Of a stretch of 64,000 nucleotides of DNA, positions 9,702 to 18,679 are shown piece after piece. Source of the stretch: Methylomonas koyamae (lineage in GTDB: Bacteria; Pseudomonadota; Gammaproteobacteria; Methylococcales; Methylomonadaceae); NCBI RefSeq assembly GCF_019669905.1, contig NZ_AP019777.1, positions 4,092,001 to 4,156,000 of the forward strand, written 5' to 3'. Under the pieces are notes generated by a model. The model made no database searches. It saw only the letters and a program-made list of their open reading frames with translations, and was not told where the DNA came from. The position numbers were made by a program, and so were the translations under genes. Numbering within the stretch: position 1 is the first letter of the stretch; every line of letters starts with the position of its first letter.

Positions 9702-10826
9702 ATGTCAACACTGCGTACCGTTTTAATCTCTACCGCCCTGCTGCTGACGGCGGAGAACGGTCTAGCCCGCGAAATCAACATTCCCGTGCCGATGGAATAC
9801 CGCTTTATCAGAAGCGTTCTGGTCAATCAGCTCTACACCGGCCCCGACGAATCGGTACGGGCCTGGAAAGACGGCAAACAATGCAGCTATCTGGATTTGG
9901 ACCATCCGCAAATCAGCGGCGAAAACGGCCAAGTCAAAATCCAGAACAACGTCCAGGCCCGCATCGGCACGGCATTGGGCGGCAAATGCATGGCGCTGGT
10001 GGAATGGTCGGGTATCCTGCAGACCTTTCAGCAACCCACCCTGGACGCTTCGGGCAACGTGCTGAGTTTTCCGGTTACCCAGCTCAACGCGTTCGACCGC
10101 AACGGCCAGCCGCTGAATATCAGCCAATTGCAATCCTTGATCAAAAAAGCCGCCGAACCGAAACTGTCCGGCTTAAAAATCGATTTGAACCAAGTCCGGC
10201 CGGACATCGCCAAAGCGCTGGTACCTTATATAGCCGCCGAGCATAGCGAAGAGTTGCACGATACGATCAACAGCTTGCGCTTCAACCAAGCCAAGGCCGA
10301 CGCCAACGGCTTACAAATCAACCTGGGCTACACGGCCGACAACCCGAATCCGAACGACGTCAAGCCGGCCGCGGTTCTCAACGAAGCCGAGTTGAAGCAG
10401 TGGCGCGGGCTCTGGCAAAACTGGCAAGCGTCTCTGGATAAATCGATAGCCACGGCGCAGTTGGGCAGCAATGCCGAGGATACCCGCGCCAAATTGCATG
10501 AAGTCCTGCAAAAAGCCGGCAGCGCCTTCGAGCAAGGCCTGAGCAGCGAATCGGTCGCCGAGAACGACCCGGTCCGTAAATTTTTCAACAGCTCGTGGGA
10601 TACTTTCGCACCGTTGCTACGCGACGCCTCCAGCCAATTGCCGGGCGGCGAAAAGTTGCGCTACGTGACGCTGATTGCCGCGACCGATCTGATGTACGAA
10701 TTGGAATCCATCGGCTCGCCGTTGGGTCTGGAAGTCTCCTCCAACGGTTTACGCAAACTGGCCCGCTCCTTGATCGCCCAGCAAACGCTGAAAGGCAAAG
10801 CCAAAAAAGCCAAACGCAAAGGCTAG
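9702..10826 (+). CDS. Secreted protein of unknown function
   Basis: 374 residues counted from the ATG at 9702, which has a clear ribosome site (TAAGGAGT) and lies 4 bases after the nadE stop. The frame stays open further upstream but that part overlaps nadE. An N-terminal signal peptide (LISTALLLTAENGLA) is followed by a mature region rich in Gln and Asn. It has a central helical part (about 180-330) and a strongly basic tail made of Lys, Ala and Gly (KGKAKKAKRKG). No catalytic motif or repeat is seen and the family is not recognised. Its place in the sucCD-nadE transcript gives no functional hint. Confidence 0.8.
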   Translation: MSTLRTVLISTALLLTAENGLAREINIPVPMEYRFIRSVLVNQLYTGPDESVRAWKDGKQCSYLDLDHPQISGENGQVKIQNNVQARIGTALGGKCMALVEWSGILQTFQQPTLDASGNVLSFPVTQLNAFDRNGQPLNISQLQSLIKKAAEPKLSGLKIDLNQVRPDIAKALVPYIAAEHSEELHDTINSLRFNQAKADANGLQINLGYTADNPNPNDVKPAAVLNEAELKQWRGLWQNWQASLDKSIATAQLGSNAEDTRAKLHEVLQKAGSAFEQGLSSESVAENDPVRKFFNSSWDTFAPLLRDASSQLPGGEKLRYVTLIAATDLMYELESIGSPLGLEVSSNGLRKLARSLIAQQTLKGKAKKAKRKG

Positions 10827-10848
10827 CCCGCCCTCCGCTTCGACCCAC

Positions 10849-10878
10849 CCCGGATTACTCGACGCACGGTGATCCGGG
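10849..10878. repeat. REP-like palindrome
   Basis: Perfect 7-bp arms CCCGGAT / ATCCGGG around a 16-base centre, 22 bases after a stop codon. The shape resembles short extragenic palindromes (CGGATTAC...ATCCGGG) common in bacterial genomes, and it may also act as a transcript end. No second copy is seen in the window. Confidence 0.4.
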
Positions 10879-11068
10879 CTCATCCTGCCTGACCGCGTAA
10901 TCCCCCAGCAACAGACCCACGTTATTAACCTGTTTTTTTCAACAGGAATTTACGTTAAGCTTGCCCGCCAGTTAGACGGAACGCGAGTATCCTAAACCGA
11001 CAGGGCCAGAATCGCCGGTACCCGGACCGGCGCCTTCCGGCGCTCGATAAACCTATAGCGAGCGAAAC

Positions 11069-13150
11069 ATGCCAGACCACCTGTTCGACATGCACCCATA
11101 CATGCCTCACGGCCAATGTTATTTGTGGCAGAACGATCTGCTATTGCTGCATGTGGTGTCCGACACATTGATCGTGTTGTCCTATTACTCGATCCCGTTC
11201 GCGCTGGTCTACATCCTGAAAAAACGCCAGGATATTCCGTTTAGCTGGATTTATTGGCTGTTCGGCCTGTTCATCTTCCTGTGCGGCACCACCCACTTGC
11301 TCAGCATCTGGAATGTCTGGGTGCCCGATTACTGGCTGTCCGGATTCGTCAAACTGGCCACGGCCATAAGTTCGATTACGACGGCGGCACTGGTTTGGCC
11401 CTTGGTGCCGAAAATCCTGGCCATACCGAGCCAAGCCCAATTGGTCGCGGCCAACTCGGCCCTGGCCAGAGAAATCGAAAACCATAAGAGAACGGAACAG
11501 GAGCTGCGCAAATTAACGCTGGCGATGCAATACAGCTCGAGCATGGTCATCGTCACCGACGCCCAAACCCGTATCGAATATTGCAACCCGGCCTTCTTCC
11601 AGATTACCGGTTACTCGGCGGACGAAGTGTTAGGCCAACGAGCCAACCTGCTCAAATCCGACCTGACCGCCGACGAGACTTACAAAGGCCTGTGGGCCAC
11701 CTTATTGAGCGGCTCCGCCTGGCACGGCGAATTTTTGAACCGCAAAAAAAACGGCGAATTATTTTGGTGCCTGGAATCGATCGCGCCCATCCTCGACGAG
11801 AGCAATTCGATCAGCCATTTCGTCTCCATCATCCACGACATCAGCGACCGTAAGGATACCGAAGAAATCATCCGCCACATGGCGTACTACGATCCGTTGA
11901 CCGACCTGGCCAACCGCTCTCTATTCAACGAGCGGCTGGAACAAGCCATCCACCAAGCCAAGCGCAATCCACAAATTTTTGCGCTGTTCTATCTGGATCT
12001 GGACCGTTTCAAAAACATCAACGATACGCTGGGGCACTTGGTCGGCGACAAATTGCTGATCGAGGTCGGCAGACGCATTTCGGCCTGCCTGCGCGAACAA
12101 GAAACCGTGGCCCGGCTCGGCGGCGACGAATTCGCGCTGATCGGCCTGAATTTGACCAGCCCGGCCGACGCCGGCGAGATTGCCCAGCGCGTGATCAACA
12201 CCGTCAACGAACCGTTTTTCATCGACGACCACCAGTTGTTCGTCAGCACCAGCCTCGGCATCAGCGTCTACCCGCAGGACGCGACGACCAGCGAACAACT
12301 GTTGAAACACGCCGACGACGCGTTGTATCTGGCGAAACAACACGGCCGCAACACCTTCGAGTTTTACAATGCCTCGGCCAACGCCCAATCCTTGCGCCGA
12401 TTAAACATCGAAAACCATTTGCGCCATGGCCTGGCCCGCAACGAATTCTCGCTGGCCTACCAGCCGCAAGTCGATTTGGCCAGCGGCCGGATTATCGGTG
12501 CCGAAGCGCTGTTGCGCTGGATGCCGGCCATCGGCCCGATCGGTCCGGACGAATTCATCCCGATCGCCGAGAACAGCGGCTTGATCGTCGAAATCGGCGA
12601 ATGGGTCATGCGCACGGCTTGCCGCGACTTTATGGCGGCGCCGTTGCACGAGCGGAAGCTGTTGCTGGCGATCAACCTGTCGGCGCGCCAGTTCAAGAAA
12701 ACCACGCTGGTCGACAGCGTGCGCGGCATCTTGGCGGAAACCGGCTTTCCGGCCGAGCGGCTGGAGCTGGAAATTACCGAAAGCATGCTGGTCGAGCACT
12801 TCGAGAAGACCGTCAAACAAATGCAGGAACTGAAAAACCTGGGCATTCGCCTGGCGATCGACGATTTCGGCACCGGTTTTTCCTCGCTCAGCTATTTGAA
12901 ACGGTTTCCGATGGACACGCTGAAAATCGACAAATCCTTCGTTGCCGATATCTACGACAACCAGAACGATGCCTGTATCGTGCGTTCCATCATCGGCCTG
13001 GGCCACGGCCTGAACCTGAAAGTCCAGGCCGAAGGCGTGGAAACCGCGCAGCAACTGGAGCTATTGCAGCTGCACCAATGCGACCGCGGCCAGGGCTATT
13101 TCTTCCACAAACCGCTGCCGATAGACGAGTTTCGCCGGCTGTTCGTCTAG
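11069..13150 (+). CDS. Ethylene-receptor-type N-terminus fused to PAS-GGDEF-EAL
   Basis: 693-residue membrane protein. Residues 20-115 form three transmembrane helices matching the ethylene-binding domain of plant ETR1 and cyanobacterial homologues. The copper/ethylene residues align without gaps at a constant offset of 7: D32, Y39 (YYSIP), I69, C72 and H76 (LCGTTH) correspond to ETR1 D25, Y32, I62, C65 and H69. A PAS domain follows (about 155-265), then a GGDEF domain with intact GGDEF (351-355) and an EAL domain with intact EAL (479-481), INLS, EITES, DDFG, LKID and AEGVET. Both output domains look catalytically competent. Inferred role: a membrane sensor of ethylene or another copper-bound small ligand that sets c-di-GMP level. 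It is monocistronic with a 242-base leader region. Confidence 0.88.
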   Translation: MPDHLFDMHPYMPHGQCYLWQNDLLLLHVVSDTLIVLSYYSIPFALVYILKKRQDIPFSWIYWLFGLFIFLCGTTHLLSIWNVWVPDYWLSGFVKLATAISSITTAALVWPLVPKILAIPSQAQLVAANSALAREIENHKRTEQELRKLTLAMQYSSSMVIVTDAQTRIEYCNPAFFQITGYSADEVLGQRANLLKSDLTADETYKGLWATLLSGSAWHGEFLNRKKNGELFWCLESIAPILDESNSISHFVSIIHDISDRKDTEEIIRHMAYYDPLTDLANRSLFNERLEQAIHQAKRNPQIFALFYLDLDRFKNINDTLGHLVGDKLLIEVGRRISACLREQETVARLGGDEFALIGLNLTSPADAGEIAQRVINTVNEPFFIDDHQLFVSTSLGISVYPQDATTSEQLLKHADDALYLAKQHGRNTFEFYNASANAQSLRRLNIENHLRHGLARNEFSLAYQPQVDLASGRIIGAEALLRWMPAIGPIGPDEFIPIAENSGLIVEIGEWVMRTACRDFMAAPLHERKLLLAINLSARQFKKTTLVDSVRGILAETGFPAERLELEITESMLVEHFEKTVKQMQELKNLGIRLAIDDFGTGFSSLSYLKRFPMDTLKIDKSFVADIYDNQNDACIVRSIIGLGHGLNLKVQAEGVETAQQLELLQLHQCDRGQGYFFHKPLPIDEFRRLFV

Positions 13151-13187
13151 CATTGCGCTCCGTGGCGAACAGCCGGCAACCGGCGCT

Positions 13188-16100
13188 TTATGCGGTGACG
13201 CAGCGGTAAGGCCCTAGCGGATCGGCGCCCAGGGTACCGACCAGAGATTCCAGATAGGCCGGTCCGGACAGTTCCTGCAGTTTGCGTTGCGCCCGCTGCA
13301 AACGCTCGGCCAGTTTCAATTCGCCGACCACGGCCTGATGGCTGTTGTCGCGCAAAAACGCCTCCAGATAGCCGACGTGGCGTTGCCACAGCGCCAGCTC
13401 GCGTTGCTGTTTGATTTCCAGCCTCTCGCGGTACCAATCCGCGGCCAACAAATAGTCGCGGGTAAACATCGCCCGAATTTCGGGATGGTGCGCGTCCTTG
13501 CCCTGATAATGGCCGATCGCCATGATGTGCAGCAGCGCATACAACGGCGGGCAGGCGTCTTCGATGCTGCCGTCGTCCAGATATTGCTGCGCCACGCGCT
13601 GCTGGGTTTCGACGATATTGTTGACGCCGTCGACGAACACCTCCAGATTTTGCCGTTCCGGTTGCAGAATCTCGTCGGTGAACACCGCGTAGGGGTTGTC
13701 GAAGATCTTGCCCATCAGGCTATGCACGAAGTGGCTGGTGATACGGTAGCCGAGCCGGCTAGCCATGACCAGTTGGCCTTTGTGTTCGAAATCGGTCAGC
13801 GGCTCCAGATAACCGTGTTGCAACAGGTAATCGGCCTCGCGCTCCCGGCGCGACAAGCGCGCCCAGATTTCCGGAATCAACAGGCTGATGTCGTGGTCGA
13901 CCCGGGTGTCGGGGCCGATATGGCCGGCGGAGCTGGAAAAGCCGGGATAGCCGGTCAGAATGTAGGACACCAGCGTGTTGTTCAGGTCGGTGATGCCGCG
14001 CAAGGCGTTGAACGGACCTTTGGTCAGCGCGCCCTCGCTGCCGGCGCCGGTCGTCGACGGCGATTTGCCGGTCAGCGAACTGATGAAGTCCATGAACAGC
14101 TCCGGCAACTCCTGGTAATGAATCGGGTTGTACACCGCCAACGGCCGGATGCCGGGTTCCGGCGGGTTATTGCGCCGGCCGGTCAGCACCGCATCCACCG
14201 GATGGCACAAGGGCTGGTTCAGCGGGATTTTCCGGTGCAGGCGGGCGCCGACTTCGGCGACGTATTTGCGCAGCGGTTTGACCACATCGACCCGGGTTTC
14301 CAGATAGCGCGGATTTTTCGACGGTTTGCCGTTCACCAACCGCGGATGCGCCGAAGAAACGACAAAGCCCTTGCCGTCGCGGTAAGCTTCGCTCAACAGG
14401 CTTTGCATCGGCGGGGTAAATTTGGAAAAAGTCATGACGTCTTCCACCACGGCCGCCAGCTTTTCGCGGTCCAACGGTTCGAAATTGGCCATGAAGTTGC
14501 CGGGACCGGACATGTTCAGCTCGGTCTGTTTATCGTATCCGGGAATGATCGCATCGTCCGGGCGCTGGAACAGCCGGTACTCGCAGTTGGTGACCAGCTT
14601 CAAGCTCATCTGGTAGCCGTCGTCCGGCAGCCAGGGCAGCACCGCCGCGGTCGGCACCACCACAGAGGCACTGATGTCGTCTTCCATCTGCACTTTCTCG
14701 CAGGCGATGTAGTCCTGGCGTACTTTAAAGGTGCGCCAGCCGCCTTCGGCGTCGAAGCCGACCCGCAAATAGGTGGCGACGATCTTGCGTTGGTTCAGTT
14801 TCAGCTCGTGGCCCGGCGCACCGTCGATCACATCCACCGACAAATGGTCGCGCCAGTGTTCGCCCCACTCCTCCCGGTAAAAACGTTTGATCAGGAACAC
14901 CAAAGCCAGAATGCTGGGCGGGATCGACTTCAGCCAGTTGTTGAACTCCGGCGTATGGTAACTGGACGGCGTCAATAACTTGATGACCGAGCCCAAGCTG
15001 CGCTCCGGACTCAGAATCTTGCGGGCCGGATCGCGGTCTTCGTACTCGTAGCCCGGCAGGAAGCGGCCGGTGTAATCCTTGTCGAAAATCGCCTGCACCC
15101 GGTCCAGATCGTGTTGCAAATCGTCGACGAACAGCGGCCCGTAAATCACCGCATCCTCGATGGATTTGGAAATTTCCGACTTGCCGCCGCCCGAAACCGT
15201 ACACGGTTTGTGGCAGAACGTGCCTTCCGCGACGGTACCGATCAAGCGCCAGGACGGTGCACCGGGGTGCTTGCACATTTCGATCTTGTAGCCGTTGGGC
15301 TGCACGTAAATCTTGCCGGGTTGCAAGCGGATACTGTGGCTCTGGCCGTTTCTGATCCAGGTGATTTTCTGGTTGTTCAAGCTCATCCGCAGATCTTGCG
15401 GCACATAGATGATGTCCGGGTATTGCTTGTCCACCGCATAGCCTTCCGGCTGCATGTCCATGATCGCGCCGTAGCGGTAAACCATGTCGTCGAAATCGTA
15501 GCCCGGCTCGCGGGTCAGGCTGCCGATGCCGAATTCGTCGCCGTGGTTGAAGCGGCGGAAGGCCAGCGCGCCGCCGGCATGCTCTTCCTCGGCCAGGCCG
15601 AACAGGTTGGCAGCATAGCTGATCTGGGTTTTCACTTCCTTTTTGCAATAGCCGTAATAATTGTCGGCCAACAGCGTGACGATGACGCCGGAGCGGTCGC
15701 GGGCAGTCAATTTAAAGGCCTGGCCGTCGTTATACAGCTCGGCCGGGTCCTGCCAGCACATGCCCTCCGCGCGCTGGCGCTCGCTGGCATCGGTCCAGTG
15801 CGGCAAGCCCAATTGTTTCTTGGTCAGTTTGACCAGATGCGGCGCCAGAATCACGCAGCCGCTGTGGCCGGACCAATGTTCGACGTCCAGTGCCGCATCG
15901 CATTCCGGCAAGGCCGGATTGCCGCCGTTACCGAAAATGCTCTCGACGAAATCCAGGTTGCTGACCAGATTTCCAGGGGCGAAAAAGCGGATTTCCATCG
16001 ACTTCTCGGCGGCGACGCCGGGAATTTCCGGACAAACCACCGGACGCAGCAACAACGAGGCGAACATGTGCGCCGGCTGCGGTTGATTGGCGGTGAAGGG

Positions 16101-16664
16101 TAGCGTCAGCAAGTCTTGCGGCGGATTCAAGGCCTCGGCCAGCATCAAGGCAAAGGTTAGCTGCGGCACCTGCTTTTTGTCGCCGGGCACCGGCAAGCCG
16201 CCTTCGGCAATGTGGAAAGAGCCTTGAGTGGTGCGGCGGTCGCTGGCCGGATTATGCAAAACCCCTTGTTTGACGCGGAAACTGGATACGATTTCGGAGC
16301 GGAATTCGTCTTCGCCCATCGGCAACGAGAGCTCGCGGGCCACGCCGTGCCGGTCCAATTCAAAGGTCATGGTCGGCAGCGACGGCACTTTTTCGAGACC
16401 AAGATCGCCGCAATAGCGATCAAGGAAATCCTGAATCCGGCGGTCGGCGGGGTACAACGAGGAGCTGGCCAATTGCCGGCTTTTCTCCAGATAACTGTTC
16501 AATAAATCCTGAGCGGTATCCATGAACTGGGCCGAGGCCTGATCGATACAGGTCGGTTGGCCGCAGGACGCCAATTTCAAATTGATATACAAATGCAATT
16601 GCCGCTTGACCGCTTGCTCGTCTTGACCCGCAGGTCCCAGACCCAACGCTCTGAGTTTATCCAT
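13188..16664 (-). CDS. Giant conserved enzyme-like protein, candidate PPi-type PEP carboxykinase
   Basis: 1158 residues with no signal peptide or membrane segment and a strong ribosome site (AAGGGGGAGG). An unusual phosphate-loop-like motif TVSGGGKSEISKS lies near residues 490-500 (K495). Other conserved-looking blocks are YCKKEVKTQISYAANL, EEEHAGGALAFRRFNHGDEF and ITDLNNTLVSYILTGYPG. The size (about 130 kDa) and the P-loop-like block are compatible with the pyrophosphate-dependent PEP carboxykinases described in Entamoeba and Propionibacterium, which convert PEP, CO2 and phosphate to oxaloacetate and PPi. That identification is from memory of the family and is tentative. The gene is monocistronic. 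Confidence 0.55.
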   Translation of the reverse strand: MDKLRALGLGPAGQDEQAVKRQLHLYINLKLASCGQPTCIDQASAQFMDTAQDLLNSYLEKSRQLASSSLYPADRRIQDFLDRYCGDLGLEKVPSLPTMTFELDRHGVARELSLPMGEDEFRSEIVSSFRVKQGVLHNPASDRRTTQGSFHIAEGGLPVPGDKKQVPQLTFALMLAEALNPPQDLLTLPFTANQPQPAHMFASLLLRPVVCPEIPGVAAEKSMEIRFFAPGNLVSNLDFVESIFGNGGNPALPECDAALDVEHWSGHSGCVILAPHLVKLTKKQLGLPHWTDASERQRAEGMCWQDPAELYNDGQAFKLTARDRSGVIVTLLADNYYGYCKKEVKTQISYAANLFGLAEEEHAGGALAFRRFNHGDEFGIGSLTREPGYDFDDMVYRYGAIMDMQPEGYAVDKQYPDIIYVPQDLRMSLNNQKITWIRNGQSHSIRLQPGKIYVQPNGYKIEMCKHPGAPSWRLIGTVAEGTFCHKPCTVSGGGKSEISKSIEDAVIYGPLFVDDLQHDLDRVQAIFDKDYTGRFLPGYEYEDRDPARKILSPERSLGSVIKLLTPSSYHTPEFNNWLKSIPPSILALVFLIKRFYREEWGEHWRDHLSVDVIDGAPGHELKLNQRKIVATYLRVGFDAEGGWRTFKVRQDYIACEKVQMEDDISASVVVPTAAVLPWLPDDGYQMSLKLVTNCEYRLFQRPDDAIIPGYDKQTELNMSGPGNFMANFEPLDREKLAAVVEDVMTFSKFTPPMQSLLSEAYRDGKGFVVSSAHPRLVNGKPSKNPRYLETRVDVVKPLRKYVAEVGARLHRKIPLNQPLCHPVDAVLTGRRNNPPEPGIRPLAVYNPIHYQELPELFMDFISSLTGKSPSTTGAGSEGALTKGPFNALRGITDLNNTLVSYILTGYPGFSSSAGHIGPDTRVDHDISLLIPEIWARLSRREREADYLLQHGYLEPLTDFEHKGQLVMASRLGYRITSHFVHSLMGKIFDNPYAVFTDEILQPERQNLEVFVDGVNNIVETQQRVAQQYLDDGSIEDACPPLYALLHIMAIGHYQGKDAHHPEIRAMFTRDYLLAADWYRERLEIKQQRELALWQRHVGYLEAFLRDNSHQAVVGELKLAERLQRAQRKLQELSGPAYLESLVGTLGADPLGPYRCVTA

Positions 16665-16982
16665 AGCCTCCCCCTTGGAATTTTTTTAATGAATGGTAGC
16701 GGCATGATATAGCAAACCCGGCTCCGGCTGAACTTGGCATTCGCTCGGTCTGAGGCCGATTCCGGCCGCCGCGTGCGCCGGCGGCCGCCGAATCGGCCCG
16801 ATCCGAACATGCGCGATATGCCCGATCAATCGCGTCATTTAACTTAGATTAATTAAATTTGCCGGCAAAATTCCGCCGCGTTTTCCGCTCCGGCTTTGAA
16901 AATCCGGGATCGCCACTACTACGGCGGGACTGGCATATAAATTGCTTGGAACGGGCTCCATCTTCTGCCACCGGAGCCCGCC
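16665..16982. other. Intergenic region between divergent giant gene and fecI
   Basis: 318 bases without a gene. It holds the leader of the minus-strand gene, a long GC-rich inverted repeat (16754-16798) and an AT-rich stretch (16836-16860) that may contain the fecI-like promoter. I could not read a convincing Fur box. Confidence 0.6.
16754..16798. repeat. Long GC-rich inverted repeat
   Basis: An arm of GGCCGATTCCGGCCGCCG is answered after a 6-base loop by its near-complement, with one small interruption. It would form a very stable hairpin in either transcript, or a site for a dimeric protein. It has no U tract and lies between two divergent genes, so it is not an ordinary terminator. Confidence 0.6.
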
Positions 16983-17498
16983 TTGTCCGCTGCCGCCATT
17001 CCCGCCGATCAGATTGCCGCGCTGTTTCGCGACCATAAGGAAGCGATCGTGCATTTTCTGTTACAGCGCGTCAAATGCCCCGACACGGCACAAGACTTGA
17101 GCCAGGAAACCTATTTGCGCCTGTTGCGTAAAGACGGGCTGGCTCATACCGACAATCTGAGCGGTTACCTGTTCCGCACCGCAGAGCGGCTGGCGATCGA
17201 TTTCGTCCGCCAGCGCCAGCGCCTCAGCGCGCGACTGGAAGCCTTGCCGGACGACGCCCCCTGCCCTTTGCCGCAGCCGGAATATGCCGCAATCGTCAAC
17301 CAACGCTACCGGCGCTTGCTGGACGCGATCGCCGCGTTGCCGGCCCAATGCCGGCATATCTTGTTGCTGCGCAAAATCGACGAACTCGGTTACCGGGAAA
17401 TTGCCGAGCAACTCGGTATTTCCGAAAAAACCGTGCAACGCCAATTGGTCAAAGCGATGTTGCATTGCCACGAATATTGCCGCGATACCCCGCCATAG
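16983..17498 (+). CDS. FecI-like ECF sigma factor
   Basis: 171 residues. Sigma-70 region 2 at residues 10-80 (DTAQDLSQETYLRLL, LFRTAERLAIDFVRQRQR) and region 4 at 105-160 with helix-turn-helix YREIAEQLGISEKTVQRQLVKAM. The start is a TTG at 16983 preceded by CCGGAG; no ATG occurs before the conserved region. It is followed by fecR and a TonB-dependent receptor, the standard cell-surface signalling arrangement in which a loaded receptor releases the sigma factor through FecR to switch on its own uptake genes. Probably under iron control, but no Fur box could be assigned. Confidence 0.88.
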   Translation: MSAAAIPADQIAALFRDHKEAIVHFLLQRVKCPDTAQDLSQETYLRLLRKDGLAHTDNLSGYLFRTAERLAIDFVRQRQRLSARLEALPDDAPCPLPQPEYAAIVNQRYRRLLDAIAALPAQCRHILLLRKIDELGYREIAEQLGISEKTVQRQLVKAMLHCHEYCRDTPP

Positions 17499-17589
17499 TC
17501 TTGGCCGTCGCGGGGTACCGCCCCATCCCGCGCCCGAATCGGGTAAACTCGCACCGGCTATTTGTCCAAGACCCGTCTGAAATCTCCGG

Positions 17590-18543
17590 ATGACCGCTAC
17601 CACTCCCGCCCAGCACCACCTAAAACAAGCCACGACCTGGTTCGTAGCGTTACAGTCCAGTTGCGTCGATCCCGAACAGCGCCGGCAATTCGAGCGATGG
17701 CTGGCGGCAAGCCCGCTGCATCGCCAAGCGTTTAGCGAAGTCGAACAATTCTGGGGCAATCTGGACGCGCTGAAATCGGCCGATTTGCCGGAGCTGGAGC
17801 ACGCTCGCGCCGCCCGGCCGCCGCGCTGGCGCCAGGGCCGGCCGCTGTTGTCCGGGTTATTGCTCGCAGCAACCCTTGCCGCGGCCTGGCAGGAACTATC
17901 GGCTCCGGCCGCCAGCTACCAGACCGGAATCGGCGAACGCCGCGAAATCGCGTTGGCGGACGGTTCCCGCTTGCAATTGAACACCGCCACCCGCTTACGC
18001 ACCCGCGTCACCTGGTTGCGCCGCGAAATCGAACTGGAACAGGGCGAAGCCCTATTCGACGTGGCGCACGAGCGCTGGCGCCCGTTTCGGGTCCATGCCG
18101 GCAAAGTGCACATTAGCGACATCGGCACGCGGTTTAACGTACGCCACCAGGACTCAGGCGGAACCTCGGTTTCGGTATTAGAAGGCGAAGTGGAACTGCG
18201 CGTCGGCCGCAGTTGGCTGGGAGAAGTATTGAGCGCCGGTTTCCGCCGCCGCCTCGACGCCGAAGGCCGCTGGCATTCACCGGAAAAAATCGACGCCGAG
18301 CCGGTGTTGGCCTGGACCCGCGGCCAGTTGGTGTTCAACCACACGCCGCTGGCCGACGTGACCAAAGAATTGGAGCGTTACCATAATCTCCATTTCGTGC
18401 TCGCCGATAGCTCGCTCGGCCAACAAACCCTGAGCGGACGTTTCGACGCCGGCGATCTGCAGCCGTTTTTACAAGCACTGCAAACGATGTTGCCGGTGCG
18501 GGTACAGCGCGGTAAAGACACGGTTGTGTTGCATAAACGCTGA
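17590..18543 (+). CDS. FecR-family anti-sigma / sigma regulator
   Basis: 317 residues. N-terminal cytoplasmic domain of the DUF4880 type (QCRQF-like segment VDPEQRRQFERWLAASPLHRQAF), a single membrane helix at about residues 87-103 ([15 protein letters not shown]), then the periplasmic FecR domain (GERREIALADGSRLQLNTATRLR, HISDIGTRFNVR) and a C-terminal STN-like portion (VTKELERYHNLHFVL, LSGRFDAG). It would carry the signal from the receptor STN domain to the sigma factor across the inner membrane. It lies 91 bases downstream of the sigma gene. Confidence 0.9.
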   Translation: MTATTPAQHHLKQATTWFVALQSSCVDPEQRRQFERWLAASPLHRQAFSEVEQFWGNLDALKSADLPELEHARAARPPRWRQGRPLLSGLLLAATLAAAWQELSAPAASYQTGIGERREIALADGSRLQLNTATRLRTRVTWLRREIELEQGEALFDVAHERWRPFRVHAGKVHISDIGTRFNVRHQDSGGTSVSVLEGEVELRVGRSWLGEVLSAGFRRRLDAEGRWHSPEKIDAEPVLAWTRGQLVFNHTPLADVTKELERYHNLHFVLADSSLGQQTLSGRFDAGDLQPFLQALQTMLPVRVQRGKDTVVLHKR

Positions 18544-18573
18544 CACAGCCTCCTCAGCCCATTTTCCGCCCCG

Positions 18574-18590
18574 CCGAAAATTATTTTCGG
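18574..18590. promoter_or_regulatory. Palindrome upstream of the TonB-dependent receptor
   Basis: Perfect 7-bp inverted repeat CCGAAAA-TTA-TTTTCGG in the 136-base gap between fecR and the receptor gene, about 90 bases before the receptor ATG. It could be an operator near a sigma-dependent promoter or a small attenuating hairpin. No direct evidence separates these. Confidence 0.4.
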
Positions 18591-18679
18591 TGCCGCTGTC
18601 CAGTTTCGTTGCCTTGCTTCGTTTATGACAGGTATCGCCAGCAAAGGCCTGGCCTACCTTCATTACACAGGAGACGACA

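Noticed and set aside
13287..14978. 563-residue plus-strand frame opposite the giant gene
   Set aside because: Antisense shadow: composition is His/Arg/Gln-rich and the opposite strand is one uninterrupted 1158-residue frame with a good ribosome site.
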